DNA of 63,186 bases, taken from NCBI GenBank assembly GCA_903847405.1, contig CAINDP010000012.1:1-63186 (forward strand), written 5' to 3'. Numbering within the stretch: the first letter of the stretch is position 1; the number at the start of each line of letters is the position of its first letter. This document shows positions 7,926 to 16,039 of this stretch, piece by piece. The notes beneath the pieces were generated by a model. The model did no database searches. It saw only the letters and a list, made by a program, of their open reading frames with translations, and was not told the origin of the DNA. The translations under genes and the position numbers were made by a program. Source of the DNA: an uncultured Myxococcales bacterium. Lineage in GTDB: Bacteria; Myxococcota_A; UBA9042; DTJE01.

Positions 7926-9379
7926 CGGCGACGTCGGCACGTGGCGCGGGTCCGGCTTGCCGGGTTCGTGCCTTCGCATGGAGGTGCCTTCTGGCCATCC
8001 CCCTGGTTGCCTGCTCCAGCGTCGCTGTCGTTGCCGATTCCGCCGACCTCGAAGCCCTGGCCCGGGACGTCGCCGCCGAGGTGCCCGCCGCCGGCGGCAT
8101 CCGGATGGACGCCGTCGCGCACTGGGGCGGGGACGTGACCGCCGCCCGCTACGTGCTGGGCAACGGCCTGGCGCTGATCGTGATGCGGGACCCGTCGGCG
8201 CCCGTCGCATCGTTCCAGACGTGGTTGGGCGTGGGTTCGCGGCAGGAGGTGAAGGGCCGCACCGGCATCGCCCACCTCTTCGAACACCTGATGTTCAAGG
8301 GGACCCGCGACAATCCCCACTCGGTGTTCGACCGTTTGCTGGAGCGAGCCGGGGCCCAGACGAACGCCGCGACCTGGCTGGACTGGACCTTCTATTACGA
8401 AAACCTCCCCGCGTCGGAACTGGAACTGGCGATGCGGCTGGAGTCGGACCGCCTGGTGAACCTGGCGCTGACGCAGGAGCAGTTGGACAGCGAACGGGAA
8501 GTCGTCAAGAACGAGCGCCTGTACCGCGTGGACAACGACCCCGACGGCGCCATCGAGGAGGCGCTGTTCGAGGACCTGTTCCCGACGCACCCCTACGGCC
8601 GGCCGACGCTGGGCTACCTGCCGGACCTGGACGCCCTGACGCTGGAGGACTGCCTGGCGTTCTACCGGACGTGGTACTCGCCCGGGAACGTGACGCTGGT
8701 CGTGGCCGGCGACGTGGACCCCAAGGACGTGCTGCGCCTGGTGGCCCGGTATTACGGAGGCCTGGCGCCGGTGGACGTGTCGCGGACCGTGCCGCCCCTG
8801 GAGGCCCCGCCGACCGGCGGCCCGAAGGTGCGGACCATGATGCTGCCCATCGCGGCCGAGCGCGTCCGGATGGGATGGCGCACGGTGCCCGCCGCGTCGG
8901 AGGTGGCCTTCGCCCTGGACGTGATCAACGAGGTTCTCTTCGCCACCGAGTCGTCGCGGGTGCATGACCGCCTGGTCGAGCGGGAGGGCCTGGCGTCCGA
9001 CGTGGACGGCGCGTCCGAGCCCCTGGCCCTGGACGGGGTGTTCGTGGTGGACCTGTTCCTGAACGAGGGGAAGTCCGGCGCCGAGGCGGCCGAGGTCGTG
9101 TTCGACGAACTGGAGCGCCTGGCGCGCAACGGCCCCTCGAAGATCGAACTGGACCGCGCCCGCAACCACCTGGAGGCGGCCTTCCTGCGGTCCCTGGTCA
9201 CGGCGGGGGCCCGGGCGACGCAGCTGGGCGCCTACGAACGCACCGCCGGGGATTTCCGCCGGATGTTCACGTTCGTGGACGGCGTGCGGAACGTTGGTGC
9301 TTCGGACGTGCGCCGGGCGGCGGGCCGCCTGCTGACGCGGGAGCGCGCGGTGCTGGTGTACGGCAAGCCCGGGTCCTAG
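7922..9379 (+). CDS. M16 family zinc protease, lipoprotein, catalytic member of the pair
   Basis: Pitrilysin/processing-peptidase-type protease of 485 residues. The inverted zinc motif HxxEH is intact (H118LFEH122 in HLFEHLMFKGT), with a downstream acidic ligand region VVKNERLYR. The protein begins at a TTG overlapping the previous stop, with GGGAGGGG upstream; the following sequence has a basic start, a hydrophobic stretch and a lipobox (IPLVAC), so it is predicted to be anchored in the envelope. The second M16 gene follows 13 bp later and lacks the zinc motif, so the two probably form a heterodimer of active and inactive halves. Confidence 0.87.
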   Translation: MTATSARGAGPACRVRAFAWRCLLAIPLVACSSVAVVADSADLEALARDVAAEVPAAGGIRMDAVAHWGGDVTAARYVLGNGLALIVMRDPSAPVASFQTWLGVGSRQEVKGRTGIAHLFEHLMFKGTRDNPHSVFDRLLERAGAQTNAATWLDWTFYYENLPASELELAMRLESDRLVNLALTQEQLDSEREVVKNERLYRVDNDPDGAIEEALFEDLFPTHPYGRPTLGYLPDLDALTLEDCLAFYRTWYSPGNVTLVVAGDVDPKDVLRLVARYYGGLAPVDVSRTVPPLEAPPTGGPKVRTMMLPIAAERVRMGWRTVPAASEVAFALDVINEVLFATESSRVHDRLVEREGLASDVDGASEPLALDGVFVVDLFLNEGKSGAEAAEVVFDELERLARNGPSKIELDRARNHLEAAFLRSLVTAGARATQLGAYERTAGDFRRMFTFVDGVRNVGASDVRRAAGRLLTRERAVLVYGKPGS

Positions 9380-9392
9380 AAACAGGCAGGTC

Positions 9393-10784
9393 ATGGAGCG
9401 CAGGTCCCGTGTCGCAGTGGCATTCCTGGGAGCGGTCCTCGGGGCCGTGCTCCCGGGCGGAGAAACGATGGCACAGGTCATCCAGGTCGATGGCATCCGT
9501 CTGATTCACGTCGCGCAGCCGGGCCTGGGCATCGTCCAGGTCGAGGTGGTGATCGAAAGCGGATCGATGAGGGACCCCGACGGCCTCGAGGGCCTGGCGA
9601 ACCTCACCGCCTCGATGCTGCTGCGCGGGACCACGACGCGCACCTACCGGAAGATCATGGGCGAGGTCAACGACCTGGGCGCCACGGTGGAGGCCGAAGC
9701 CCAGAAGGACGCCATCGTGCTGGCGGGCGACGTGATGCCGCGCTACCTGGATCGCTGGGCGGGCATCATGGCCGACGTCCTGGCCCATCCGTCGTTTCCG
9801 GCGGACGCCTTCGGACAGGAGCGTTCGCTGATCCTCGAGGACATCCGCAACCTCCGGGACGACGACGCGGAACTGGCGCGGCATTTCTTCGCGCGGTTCC
9901 TGTACCGGGGCCATCCGCTGGGCCGACCCACGATGGGATACACGTCCACGGTGGCGAAGATCAAACGCAAGGACTGCGACGCGTTCTACCGGGCGCACGT
10001 GCGCAAGGGCAACGTGGTCGTGGTGGTCGCGGGCGACCTGGATCTGGCCGGCGCAAAGGCCCTCGCCCGGACGCTGACCGCCGGGATTCCGGACGGGCCC
10101 CGGGACGTCCCCGGGCTGCCGCCCCCTCCCGCCCCGAAGGGCCTCAGCGTCCTGATCGTCGACAAGCCCGATCGCAGCCAGACCCAGGTGGCGATCGGCC
10201 ACCCGTCGATCGCCTGGCGCGACCCGGACCTGTTCCCGCTGCTGGTGGGCAACACGGCCATGGGCGGGACGTTCACCTCGCGTCTGGTCCGCGAAATCCG
10301 CGAGGTCCGCGGCTGGTCCTACGGGGTGTCGTCGTCGATCACCGCCGGGCGCGACTTCGGAACCCTGGTCGTGCACTTCTTCCCGAACACCAAGGACACC
10401 GTGCCGGCCATCCGGCTGGCGCTGGACATGCTGCGGGATGCGGCGGCCAACGGCCTTCCCGAGGACGAGGTCGCCTTCGCCCGGGACCACCTGGCCAACC
10501 AGTTCCCCTTCCGGGTGGAAACCTCCCGCAAGCGGGCCGACGAGGTCCTGGCGGACCTGCTCTACGACCGGCCCGAGGGCTTCCTGGAGCGCTACATCCC
10601 CAGCGTGAAGGCCCAGGACGCCGCGGCGGTGGCGGCCGCATTGCACCGCCAGTACCGCCCGGACCAGGCGGTCATCGTCGTCGTGGGCACCGCGAAGGAC
10701 CTGATGGACGACCTGAAGACGATTCCGGGCGTGACCTCCGTCGAGGTGGTGCCCTATACCGCGGACGAACTGCCCACGCCCTGA
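9393..10784 (+). CDS. M16 family protein without zinc motif, partner subunit
   Basis: M16-fold protein of 463 residues with a likely N-terminal signal peptide (VAVAFLGAVLGAVL). The position of HxxEH is occupied by ANLTASML, so it cannot bind zinc in the usual way. The C-terminal half keeps the Arg/Tyr pair typical of the non-catalytic subunit (SRLVREIREVRGWSYGV). Together with the adjacent catalytic M16 lipoprotein this matches bacterial two-chain M16 peptidases, in which one subunit supplies the zinc site and the other substrate-binding residues. Localisation is probably periplasmic. Confidence 0.85.
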   Translation: MERRSRVAVAFLGAVLGAVLPGGETMAQVIQVDGIRLIHVAQPGLGIVQVEVVIESGSMRDPDGLEGLANLTASMLLRGTTTRTYRKIMGEVNDLGATVEAEAQKDAIVLAGDVMPRYLDRWAGIMADVLAHPSFPADAFGQERSLILEDIRNLRDDDAELARHFFARFLYRGHPLGRPTMGYTSTVAKIKRKDCDAFYRAHVRKGNVVVVVAGDLDLAGAKALARTLTAGIPDGPRDVPGLPPPPAPKGLSVLIVDKPDRSQTQVAIGHPSIAWRDPDLFPLLVGNTAMGGTFTSRLVREIREVRGWSYGVSSSITAGRDFGTLVVHFFPNTKDTVPAIRLALDMLRDAAANGLPEDEVAFARDHLANQFPFRVETSRKRADEVLADLLYDRPEGFLERYIPSVKAQDAAAVAAALHRQYRPDQAVIVVVGTAKDLMDDLKTIPGVTSVEVVPYTADELPTP

Positions 10785-10945
10785 TGCCCAGAGCAACACC
10801 TCCGGCTGGACTGGAACGGTCTTGAAACGTCCCTTGCCCAGCACAGCCTGTGCCCGGTCTACGTCCGCAGCGCCGCCGCGCTGGTCGAGGAACTGCTGGC
10901 GTCCGGTCCGAGGGAGGTCCCTTCGGAACCTTCGAGGTGAAGCCC
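10785..10945 (+). other. Spacer with a short open stretch in the frame of the upstream gene
   Basis: No confident gene. Directly after the M16 stop, the same frame stays open for about 50 codons and reads like protein in its middle (CPVYVRSAAALVEELL), with normal third-position GC, before a TGA. No start codon with a ribosome site precedes it. It may be the tail of a decayed gene or chance. Confidence 0.25.
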
Positions 10946-11545
10946 ATGCGCGGGTCCATGGTCCTGGTGACGGGCGCCTGCCTGGTCGCGTCCGTGGCTG
11001 CGCTGGCCGACGACGCGTGGCAGGCCGTCAAGACGACCTCCGAGGGGATCGCGTTGTCCCGGCGCCCGGGCCGCACGTCCGGGTTCCACGACCTCAGGCT
11101 GGAAGCACGTTCGTCCGCCAACCCCGAGCGCCTGGCCACCCGGGTCTGGGGGACGTTCCTGGAAGCCCGTCCTCCGGTGCGCCAGAGGGACTTCCTGGTC
11201 CGCGGCTCCGACGAGATCGTGTTCCACGACCACATCAAGGTGTCCGTAGTCTCGGACCGCGAATACACCCTGCGGATCCGGCACCTCCGGGACGGCGACG
11301 TCCATCGGCTGGTCTTCGGCACCGCCCCCGAGCTGGGCCCGCCTCCTACCGACGGCTTCGTCACGATCCCGATCGTCCAGGGAGCCTGGGAGTTCCGCCC
11401 CGACGGTACCGGCGTCGCGATCACCTACACGGTCTACAGCGAACCCGGCGGTTCGGTCCCGGCGTTCCTGGTCCGCGGTGCCCAGGTGGACGAGGCGCTG
11501 GAAAACATGCGGCATGCGCTGGCGCTGGCGGGCGGCGGGGAGTGA
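10946..11545 (+). CDS. START/SRPBCC-like exported protein
   Basis: Protein of 199 residues with a signal peptide (MRGSMVLVTGACLVASVAALA). The remainder looks like a START/SRPBCC lipid-binding domain: a basic-aromatic N-terminal block, VWGTFLEARPPVRQRDFLVRG-like strands, a Pro-rich turn, an IVQGAWEFRPDGTG block and a C-terminal amphipathic helix (VDEALENMRHALALA). The START call rests on this overall pattern, not on a catalytic motif. The ATG at 10946 has GAGGTG six bases upstream; a GTG at 10937 is possible. It converges on the collagen-like lipoprotein gene with only 16 bp between stops. Confidence 0.6.
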   Translation: MRGSMVLVTGACLVASVAALADDAWQAVKTTSEGIALSRRPGRTSGFHDLRLEARSSANPERLATRVWGTFLEARPPVRQRDFLVRGSDEIVFHDHIKVSVVSDREYTLRIRHLRDGDVHRLVFGTAPELGPPPTDGFVTIPIVQGAWEFRPDGTGVAITYTVYSEPGGSVPAFLVRGAQVDEALENMRHALALAGGGE

Positions 11546-11561
11546 GGAGCGGTTCAGCGGC

Positions 11562-13469
11562 CTACGGGCAGGCGACCGCGTCGTCCTCCAGCCGCACGTT
11601 CCGCAGGTCGATGTGGTCCGAAGCGCCGCAACCGCCGCCTCGCGAAATGCGGATCTGATCGGCTCGGCCGCGCGCTCCGGCCCCGACGCACGAGGTCACG
11701 GACTTCCAGGATGCCGAGTCGTAGTTCCGGTAGTCGATCGTCTCGTCGTTGTTCAGCACGATGAAGTTGTACCCGCCCGATGATACCCCTTCCGTCCGGT
11801 AGTCGAACTTGAAGGCGGGGTGGGCCATCGTCGCGGGCAGCGGCGTCGACACCCAGTTGGACAGGCAGAGGATCTCGCAGTACCCCGGGCTCTTGGTCAC
11901 CTTGACGTAGGGCACCCCTGCGTCGTCCGCGTAGCCGATCACGCCCGAGCCGGTCCCGCAGGGGGTCCATCCGAAATTGCCCTGCATGTCGCCGTTCAGC
12001 ACGGTCCCGATCGCGGGACAGGTCTGATCGTCGACGGCCTCCAGGAGGGCATTGTCGAACGACGTCGTCCAGTTCGGCTGGGAGCCCCCGGCGTTGCCCA
12101 GCGAGTACACCACGCCGCTGCCGTAGGCGGACTCGCCGAGGCAGGACGACGAGGTGGTCCAGGAGCCGGAACCCGATCCGTATCCGTAGAACGCGACCTG
12201 GTCTCCCGTGCGGAGCACCGGGGTCGGGCCCATCGGCATCATCATGCATTCGAAGGCGTCGGGAGGGCTGCAGACCGAGGTGCTGTCGAAGTTGGCGCGC
12301 AGGCGGAGCGTCCTGGGCAGCACCGTCAGTGTCTGGGAAAGCGCCGCGGTGGTCACGCCGGCGGGAACGGTTCCGATGCCGACGTTTCCGTTCCCGGGCG
12401 CCGACGTCGAGACGGTGGCGCCTCCGGAAGTGGTCCAGAAGGTCGTGCTCTGGAACATGCCGTCCTTCAGCCCGCCGCACAGCCCGTCCTGGCACAGCGT
12501 GTCGACGGTGAAGCTTGCCAGGGCCACCTCGCAGCCGTCGGTCACGGTGACCGAGTAGTTGAGGTGCTGGTCCCCGGCCTGGGGCGTGAACGTGAACACC
12601 CCGTCGGTCCCGCCGGCGAAGGTCCCGCCGGGTCCGGCGATCGAGATCGTCAGGACGTCGTCGTCGGCGTCCGTGGCCACGATGGTGACCGCGGCGGTCC
12701 CGCCCATCGCCACCGGGTCCGGGTTCACGGTGATCCCGGTGATGGTCGGGGCGTGGTTGCCCGAGCAAGCGGCCGGGACCGCGTTGCAGACGTAGACCGG
12801 ATCCGCGTCGCCGACCTGGATCTTCACGCCTCCGGCCGGGCAGTTGTCGCCCTTGGGTTCGGGCGTCGCCACGGCGCTCTGGCCGTTGGTGCCGTTGGTG
12901 CCATTCGTCCCATTGATGCCGTTGGTACCGTTGGTGCCGTTGACGCCGTCGGTCCCGTTCGTCCCGTCGGTGCCGTTGACGCCATCGGTCCCGTTGATGC
13001 CGTCGGTCCCGTTCGTGCCGTTGATCCCGTCGATGCCGTTGGTTCCGTTCGTCCCGTTGCAGACGTAGGCCGGGGTGCCGTCGCCCACCTGGATCCGGAG
13101 GCCGCCCTTCGGGCAGTTCTCGCCTTCCGCCTCGAAGGTCACGACCACGCCCTCGCCGTCGATGCCGTTGATGCCGTTGATGCCGTTCGCGCCGTTGGTG
13201 CCGTTCGTGCCGTTCGCGCCGTTGGTGCCGTTCGTGCCGTTCCTCCCATCGACGCCATTGACGCCGTTCGTCCCGTTCGTCCCGCTGCACACATGGGTCG
13301 CCGTGCCGCTTGCGACCTGGATCTTCACGCCGCCCTTCGGGCAGTTCTCGCCCGCCGGTTCGGCCGTGACGGAGGCGCCCTGGCCGTCCGCTCCCGCCGC
13401 CCCGTCGCTGCCGCTGCAGCCCAGCGCCAGCGCCACCCCGCACACCACCACGAGTCGTATCGGATTCAT
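11562..13469 (-). CDS. Collagen-like repeat lipoprotein with three ENCP-GG/YVC (DUF7151-like) units
   Basis: Surface or periplasmic lipoprotein of 635 residues. The start at 13469 has GGAGGG six bases upstream and encodes a signal peptide with lipobox ALGCSGS. Three Cys-paired units of the form [12 protein letters not shown]...VCSG/VCNG alternate with two long blocks of Gly-X-Asn/Asp triplets (GTN, GIN, GVN, GTD, GVD), about 43 and 58 residues. The C-terminal 400 residues include a cadherin/Ig-like piece ([27 protein letters not shown]) and Cys-rich beta domains. The unit resembles DUF7151-type repeats of myxobacterial lipoproteins. Function unknown; adhesion or cell-surface structure is only a guess. 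Codon usage is normal for the window. Confidence 0.8.
   Translation of the reverse strand: MNPIRLVVVCGVALALGCSGSDGAAGADGQGASVTAEPAGENCPKGGVKIQVASGTATHVCSGTNGTNGVNGVDGRNGTNGTNGANGTNGTNGANGINGINGIDGEGVVVTFEAEGENCPKGGLRIQVGDGTPAYVCNGTNGTNGIDGINGTNGTDGINGTDGVNGTDGTNGTDGVNGTNGTNGINGTNGTNGTNGQSAVATPEPKGDNCPAGGVKIQVGDADPVYVCNAVPAACSGNHAPTITGITVNPDPVAMGGTAAVTIVATDADDDVLTISIAGPGGTFAGGTDGVFTFTPQAGDQHLNYSVTVTDGCEVALASFTVDTLCQDGLCGGLKDGMFQSTTFWTTSGGATVSTSAPGNGNVGIGTVPAGVTTAALSQTLTVLPRTLRLRANFDSTSVCSPPDAFECMMMPMGPTPVLRTGDQVAFYGYGSGSGSWTTSSSCLGESAYGSGVVYSLGNAGGSQPNWTTSFDNALLEAVDDQTCPAIGTVLNGDMQGNFGWTPCGTGSGVIGYADDAGVPYVKVTKSPGYCEILCLSNWVSTPLPATMAHPAFKFDYRTEGVSSGGYNFIVLNNDETIDYRNYDSASWKSVTSCVGAGARGRADQIRISRGGGCGASDHIDLRNVRLEDDAVACP
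12881..13059 (-). repeat. 9-bp minisatellite encoding Gly-X-Asn/Asp triplets, block 2
   Basis: About twenty imperfect copies of a 9-bp unit (forward strand ccgttggtg-like) inside the lipoprotein gene. Substitutions are mostly in the second triplet residue and Asn/Asp. Copy number is likely to vary between strains by slippage. Confidence 0.85.
13156..13285 (-). repeat. 9-bp minisatellite encoding Gly-X-Asn/Asp triplets, block 1
   Basis: About fourteen copies of the same 9-bp unit, between the first and second Cys-paired modules of the lipoprotein. It reads in frame throughout, giving [12 protein letters not shown] triplets. Confidence 0.85.
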
Positions 13470-13688
13470 CGTCGCCCTCCGTTCGTCCTTCGGGACCGCC
13501 CGCTTCGACGGCGGCCTCGGCCCCGCATTTCCAATGGACGGAGGATATTCCCGTAAGCGCCGAAGAGGCACGAAGACTGCGGGGGGATTTCGGGCGTCAC
13601 CGGTTCGCGGCCCTGGACGCCGCCGCCGCGCACAGGTTCATTGGTACTTGGCCCTCCGGTACGTTTCGTGGATGCTGGTTCTTACACG

Positions 13689-15158
13689 CTATCGTTGCCG
13701 CAGGGCGCGCTGGACCTCCTGCCAGTCCCAACTGCCGTACAGGCTGGACCACAGGTCCTCACGGTGCTGGAAGACCCAGCCCGAGAAGGCGGTCCCGGAC
13801 AGGCTCCGCAGGTCCACGACGCCCAGGTCCACCCCGGATGTCGGGACCGCTTCGCCCGCCGCCGATCGGAACCGGTCCGAAAGCCCCAGGATGTATTCCG
13901 ACAATGTCCCGTCGGGCGTCCGGACGCGGCCGGCATCCGGGGCGGACATCACCTGGACCATGTAGCGGCCCATCGCCTCGCCACCCGGCTCGGCGCTCCA
14001 GTCGATGCCCGTCCCCATGGCGGTGCCGGCCCGGTTCAACTCGTGGATGTGCTCGGTCAGCAAGCCGCCCAGGCGGGTGGCGATCGCATCCGTCAACGGA
14101 ACCAGGTAGTCGTTGACGTAGGTCCCCAGCAGCGGGATCGCGTCGAGGACCGTCGCTGCGCCGCCGGCAAAGGCCGTCAGGCGGTGAAGTTCCCCGACAG
14201 CGCCGTCCAGGGCCGTGACGGGGGTGCCTGGGAACAGCAGGGTCCGGACTCGCGTGGCGTTCTCGATGACCGACCCGATGCGGCCCAGGATCCCGTTCAG
14301 GCGCTCGACCGCGGGCAGTTCGGTACCCAGGAACCCGCCGATTCCGGTGAAGATTTCGCCGACCTGGTTGCCCATCGACACGTACGACTGGACCGCCTCG
14401 GCCACCGCCGCGATGCGGTCGGTGTCGCCCGTCGCGAAGGCGCGCCGCTGCTCTTCCTGCAGCCTGGGCTGCATCTCGTCGATGGCCCGTTGCTGCTGCC
14501 CCAGGCGCGCCCACGCCCGCCGGAGCACCTGCGTCGCCTCGGACCGGCGCTCCGACCGCAGCAGATTGCGGACCCGGCGGTACTCGTCGGCCCACTGGTG
14601 GATCTGCGCCACCCCGAAGGCCGACCAGGGCTGTTCGCCCATGGCCCGCCAGCCCGCGGCGCCTTCGCGCAACTGCGCGATCAGCGCCTGGGCCTCGGGG
14701 GTCGATGGCGGGCGCGGGATTTCGACCAGTTCCTGCTGCAGGAACCCGATCGCCACGTCGGCGAAACTGGCGATCTGGGCCCAGGACCCGATCTGGACCT
14801 CGAATCCCAGGTAGTCGGCCGCCAGCGTGACGGGCGCAGCGGCAACGGGCGCCGCGGGTGCCACGGGTCCCGCCGCCGGGACGGGCGCTGCCGCCGGAGC
14901 GGGCGCCGCGATCCTGCCGCCGGTCGCACCGCGGGAATCGCCGCCCTCGGGGGGCGGAGTGCGGGCGGACAGGGCCGCCGAACCGTCCTCGTACCCCATC
15001 CCGCGAACGCTGTCCCGCAACGTCCTCCGTCGGCCGCGCCGGGTGGTTCCGGGCTCGACCGGGGTCGGGGCCGTTGTCGACGCCGCCTGGGGCGCCGCCT
15101 CGGTGCGCACCTCGGGGAGACTTCCGCCGCCCAAGCGCTGCTCCATCGTCGTGTTCAT
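13689..15158 (-). CDS. Uncharacterised 489-residue protein with Ala/Pro-rich N-terminus
   Basis: I do not recognise a family with certainty. The first 115 residues are low-complexity (Ala, Pro, Arg, Thr), including a short conserved-looking piece DSVRGMGYEDGSAALSA. Residues 115-330 are helical with heptad-like Gln/Glu/Arg stretches (LLRSERRSEATQVLRRA, LGQQQRAIDEMQPRLQEE). Residues 250-360 contain Gly-rich hydrophobic segments (FTGIGGFLGT, FAGGAATVLDAIPLLGTYV) that could insert into or bind membranes. No signal peptide. The GMGYEDG piece recalls N-termini of some myxobacterial secreted-effector-like proteins, but that is weak. The start at 15158 lacks a good ribosome site; a Met four codons in is possible. 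Confidence 0.6.
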   Translation of the reverse strand: MNTTMEQRLGGGSLPEVRTEAAPQAASTTAPTPVEPGTTRRGRRRTLRDSVRGMGYEDGSAALSARTPPPEGGDSRGATGGRIAAPAPAAAPVPAAGPVAPAAPVAAAPVTLAADYLGFEVQIGSWAQIASFADVAIGFLQQELVEIPRPPSTPEAQALIAQLREGAAGWRAMGEQPWSAFGVAQIHQWADEYRRVRNLLRSERRSEATQVLRRAWARLGQQQRAIDEMQPRLQEEQRRAFATGDTDRIAAVAEAVQSYVSMGNQVGEIFTGIGGFLGTELPAVERLNGILGRIGSVIENATRVRTLLFPGTPVTALDGAVGELHRLTAFAGGAATVLDAIPLLGTYVNDYLVPLTDAIATRLGGLLTEHIHELNRAGTAMGTGIDWSAEPGGEAMGRYMVQVMSAPDAGRVRTPDGTLSEYILGLSDRFRSAAGEAVPTSGVDLGVVDLRSLSGTAFSGWVFQHREDLWSSLYGSWDWQEVQRALRQR

Positions 15159-15186
15159 CGCATTCTGTCGGCGGCATCGGGGCGGG

Positions 15187-15924
15187 TCAAGGCAGGGAGG
15201 CGGCGGGGCGCGTCGCGCGTGGCTCCGGACGTGGGGCGGAACGTGCGCCGGAAGGCAGCGGCCAGATCCGGAGGGCCGCCTGGAAGGCGACGGCCGCCAC
15301 GACCAGCCCGCCCACCGCGTCCACCCAGTAGTGCTGCTTGGCCGTGTGGACCGTGACGAACACGCCGACGGCCACCAGCACCGAATACCAGCGGAAGGGA
15401 TGACGCCAGCGCCAGGCCCCCATCGCCACCAGGCACGCCGTCGCGACGTGCGTCGAGGGGAAGGTGTTGTTGGGCGGATCCATCGTCCAGAACCAGGTGA
15501 CGATGGCGCCCGTGAACGGGTCCGCGTCCCCGACGGACAACGGTCGCGGGAACGCCGAGGGCACCAGGAAATAGATGGTGCAGCACGCGATCTGGCTGAG
15601 CAGGATCGCCAGGAAAATGCGGTGCATGGGGCGCGGATCGGGCGCCGTCACGGTCGTCACGACCATCCCGAGGATGTAGTGGGGGTAGTACAGCCACCAC
15701 GTCCAGGGCACGAAGGGGATGGCCAGGTCCAGCGCGGTCGTCAGGTCCACGCTGCGGCCGGCGGTGGCCAGGGCCGCCGGGTAGTACAGCATGGCCACCA
15801 GGCTGATGATTGCGACCACCAGGAACATCCGCCAGGCGACGTGTCGAAGGGTGCCGCGCGGGGGTTCGATCCGGACGACGAACCGGTCGAGTCTGTCGGC
15901 GAGGGATGCTGTGGATCCGGCCAT
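15187..15924 (-). CDS. PAP2-like integral membrane phosphatase or phosphotransferase
   Basis: Membrane protein of 245 residues with about six hydrophobic segments. It carries the PAP2 second motif NTFPSTHVATA around residue 165 and a third motif region KQHYWVDAVGG near residue 203. The first PAP2 motif (K-x6-RP) is not obvious, and the pattern FPSTH...H-x3-D is closer to the inositol-phosphotransferase/Aur1-like branch than to classical phosphatidate phosphatases. The start at 15924 has GGAGG five bases upstream. The C-terminal tail is Arg/Pro/Ala-rich. Substrate unknown. Confidence 0.75.
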   Translation of the reverse strand: MAGSTASLADRLDRFVVRIEPPRGTLRHVAWRMFLVVAIISLVAMLYYPAALATAGRSVDLTTALDLAIPFVPWTWWLYYPHYILGMVVTTVTAPDPRPMHRIFLAILLSQIACCTIYFLVPSAFPRPLSVGDADPFTGAIVTWFWTMDPPNNTFPSTHVATACLVAMGAWRWRHPFRWYSVLVAVGVFVTVHTAKQHYWVDAVGGLVVAAVAFQAALRIWPLPSGARSAPRPEPRATRPAASLP

Positions 15925-15944
15925 GCGGGCCTCCAGGGCGGGCA

Positions 15945-15973
15945 AGTATTGCGGGGACGGTCCGGGGGATCAA
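15945..15973 (-). promoter_or_regulatory. Promoter of the PAP2-like gene
   Basis: On the minus strand TTGATC (-35), a 17 bp spacer and AATACT (-10), about 20 nt upstream of the start. It is back-to-back with the mfd promoter region. Confidence 0.45.
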
Positions 15974-15974
15974 G

Positions 15975-16002
15975 TTGCGGAAGCGCTTCGAGGTGGTACC
16001 CT
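15975..16002 (+). promoter_or_regulatory. mfd: Possible mfd promoter
   Basis: TTGCGG, a 16 bp spacer and TACCCT, ending 37 nt before the mfd ATG. The -10 is weak. Confidence 0.33.
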
Positions 16003-16039
16003 ACACCGCCGATGCGCCGACCCGAGGTAGGACGTCCCG

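Noticed and set aside
12881-13285. CRISPR array
   Set aside because: The repeats are contiguous 9-bp units in frame inside a lipoprotein gene, without spacers.
12844-13965. Plus-strand frames full of Val-Pro-Leu repeats opposite the collagen-like gene
   Set aside because: They are the reverse reading of the Gly-X-Asn minisatellite; no start site or signal fits and the minus-strand gene has a clear lipoprotein start.
15987-16013. Upstream of mfd the DNA can encode EVVPYTAD, identical to the C-terminal end of the M16 partner protein
   Set aside because: Only eight residues match, the codons differ at wobble positions, and one such match in a window of this size is expected by chance.
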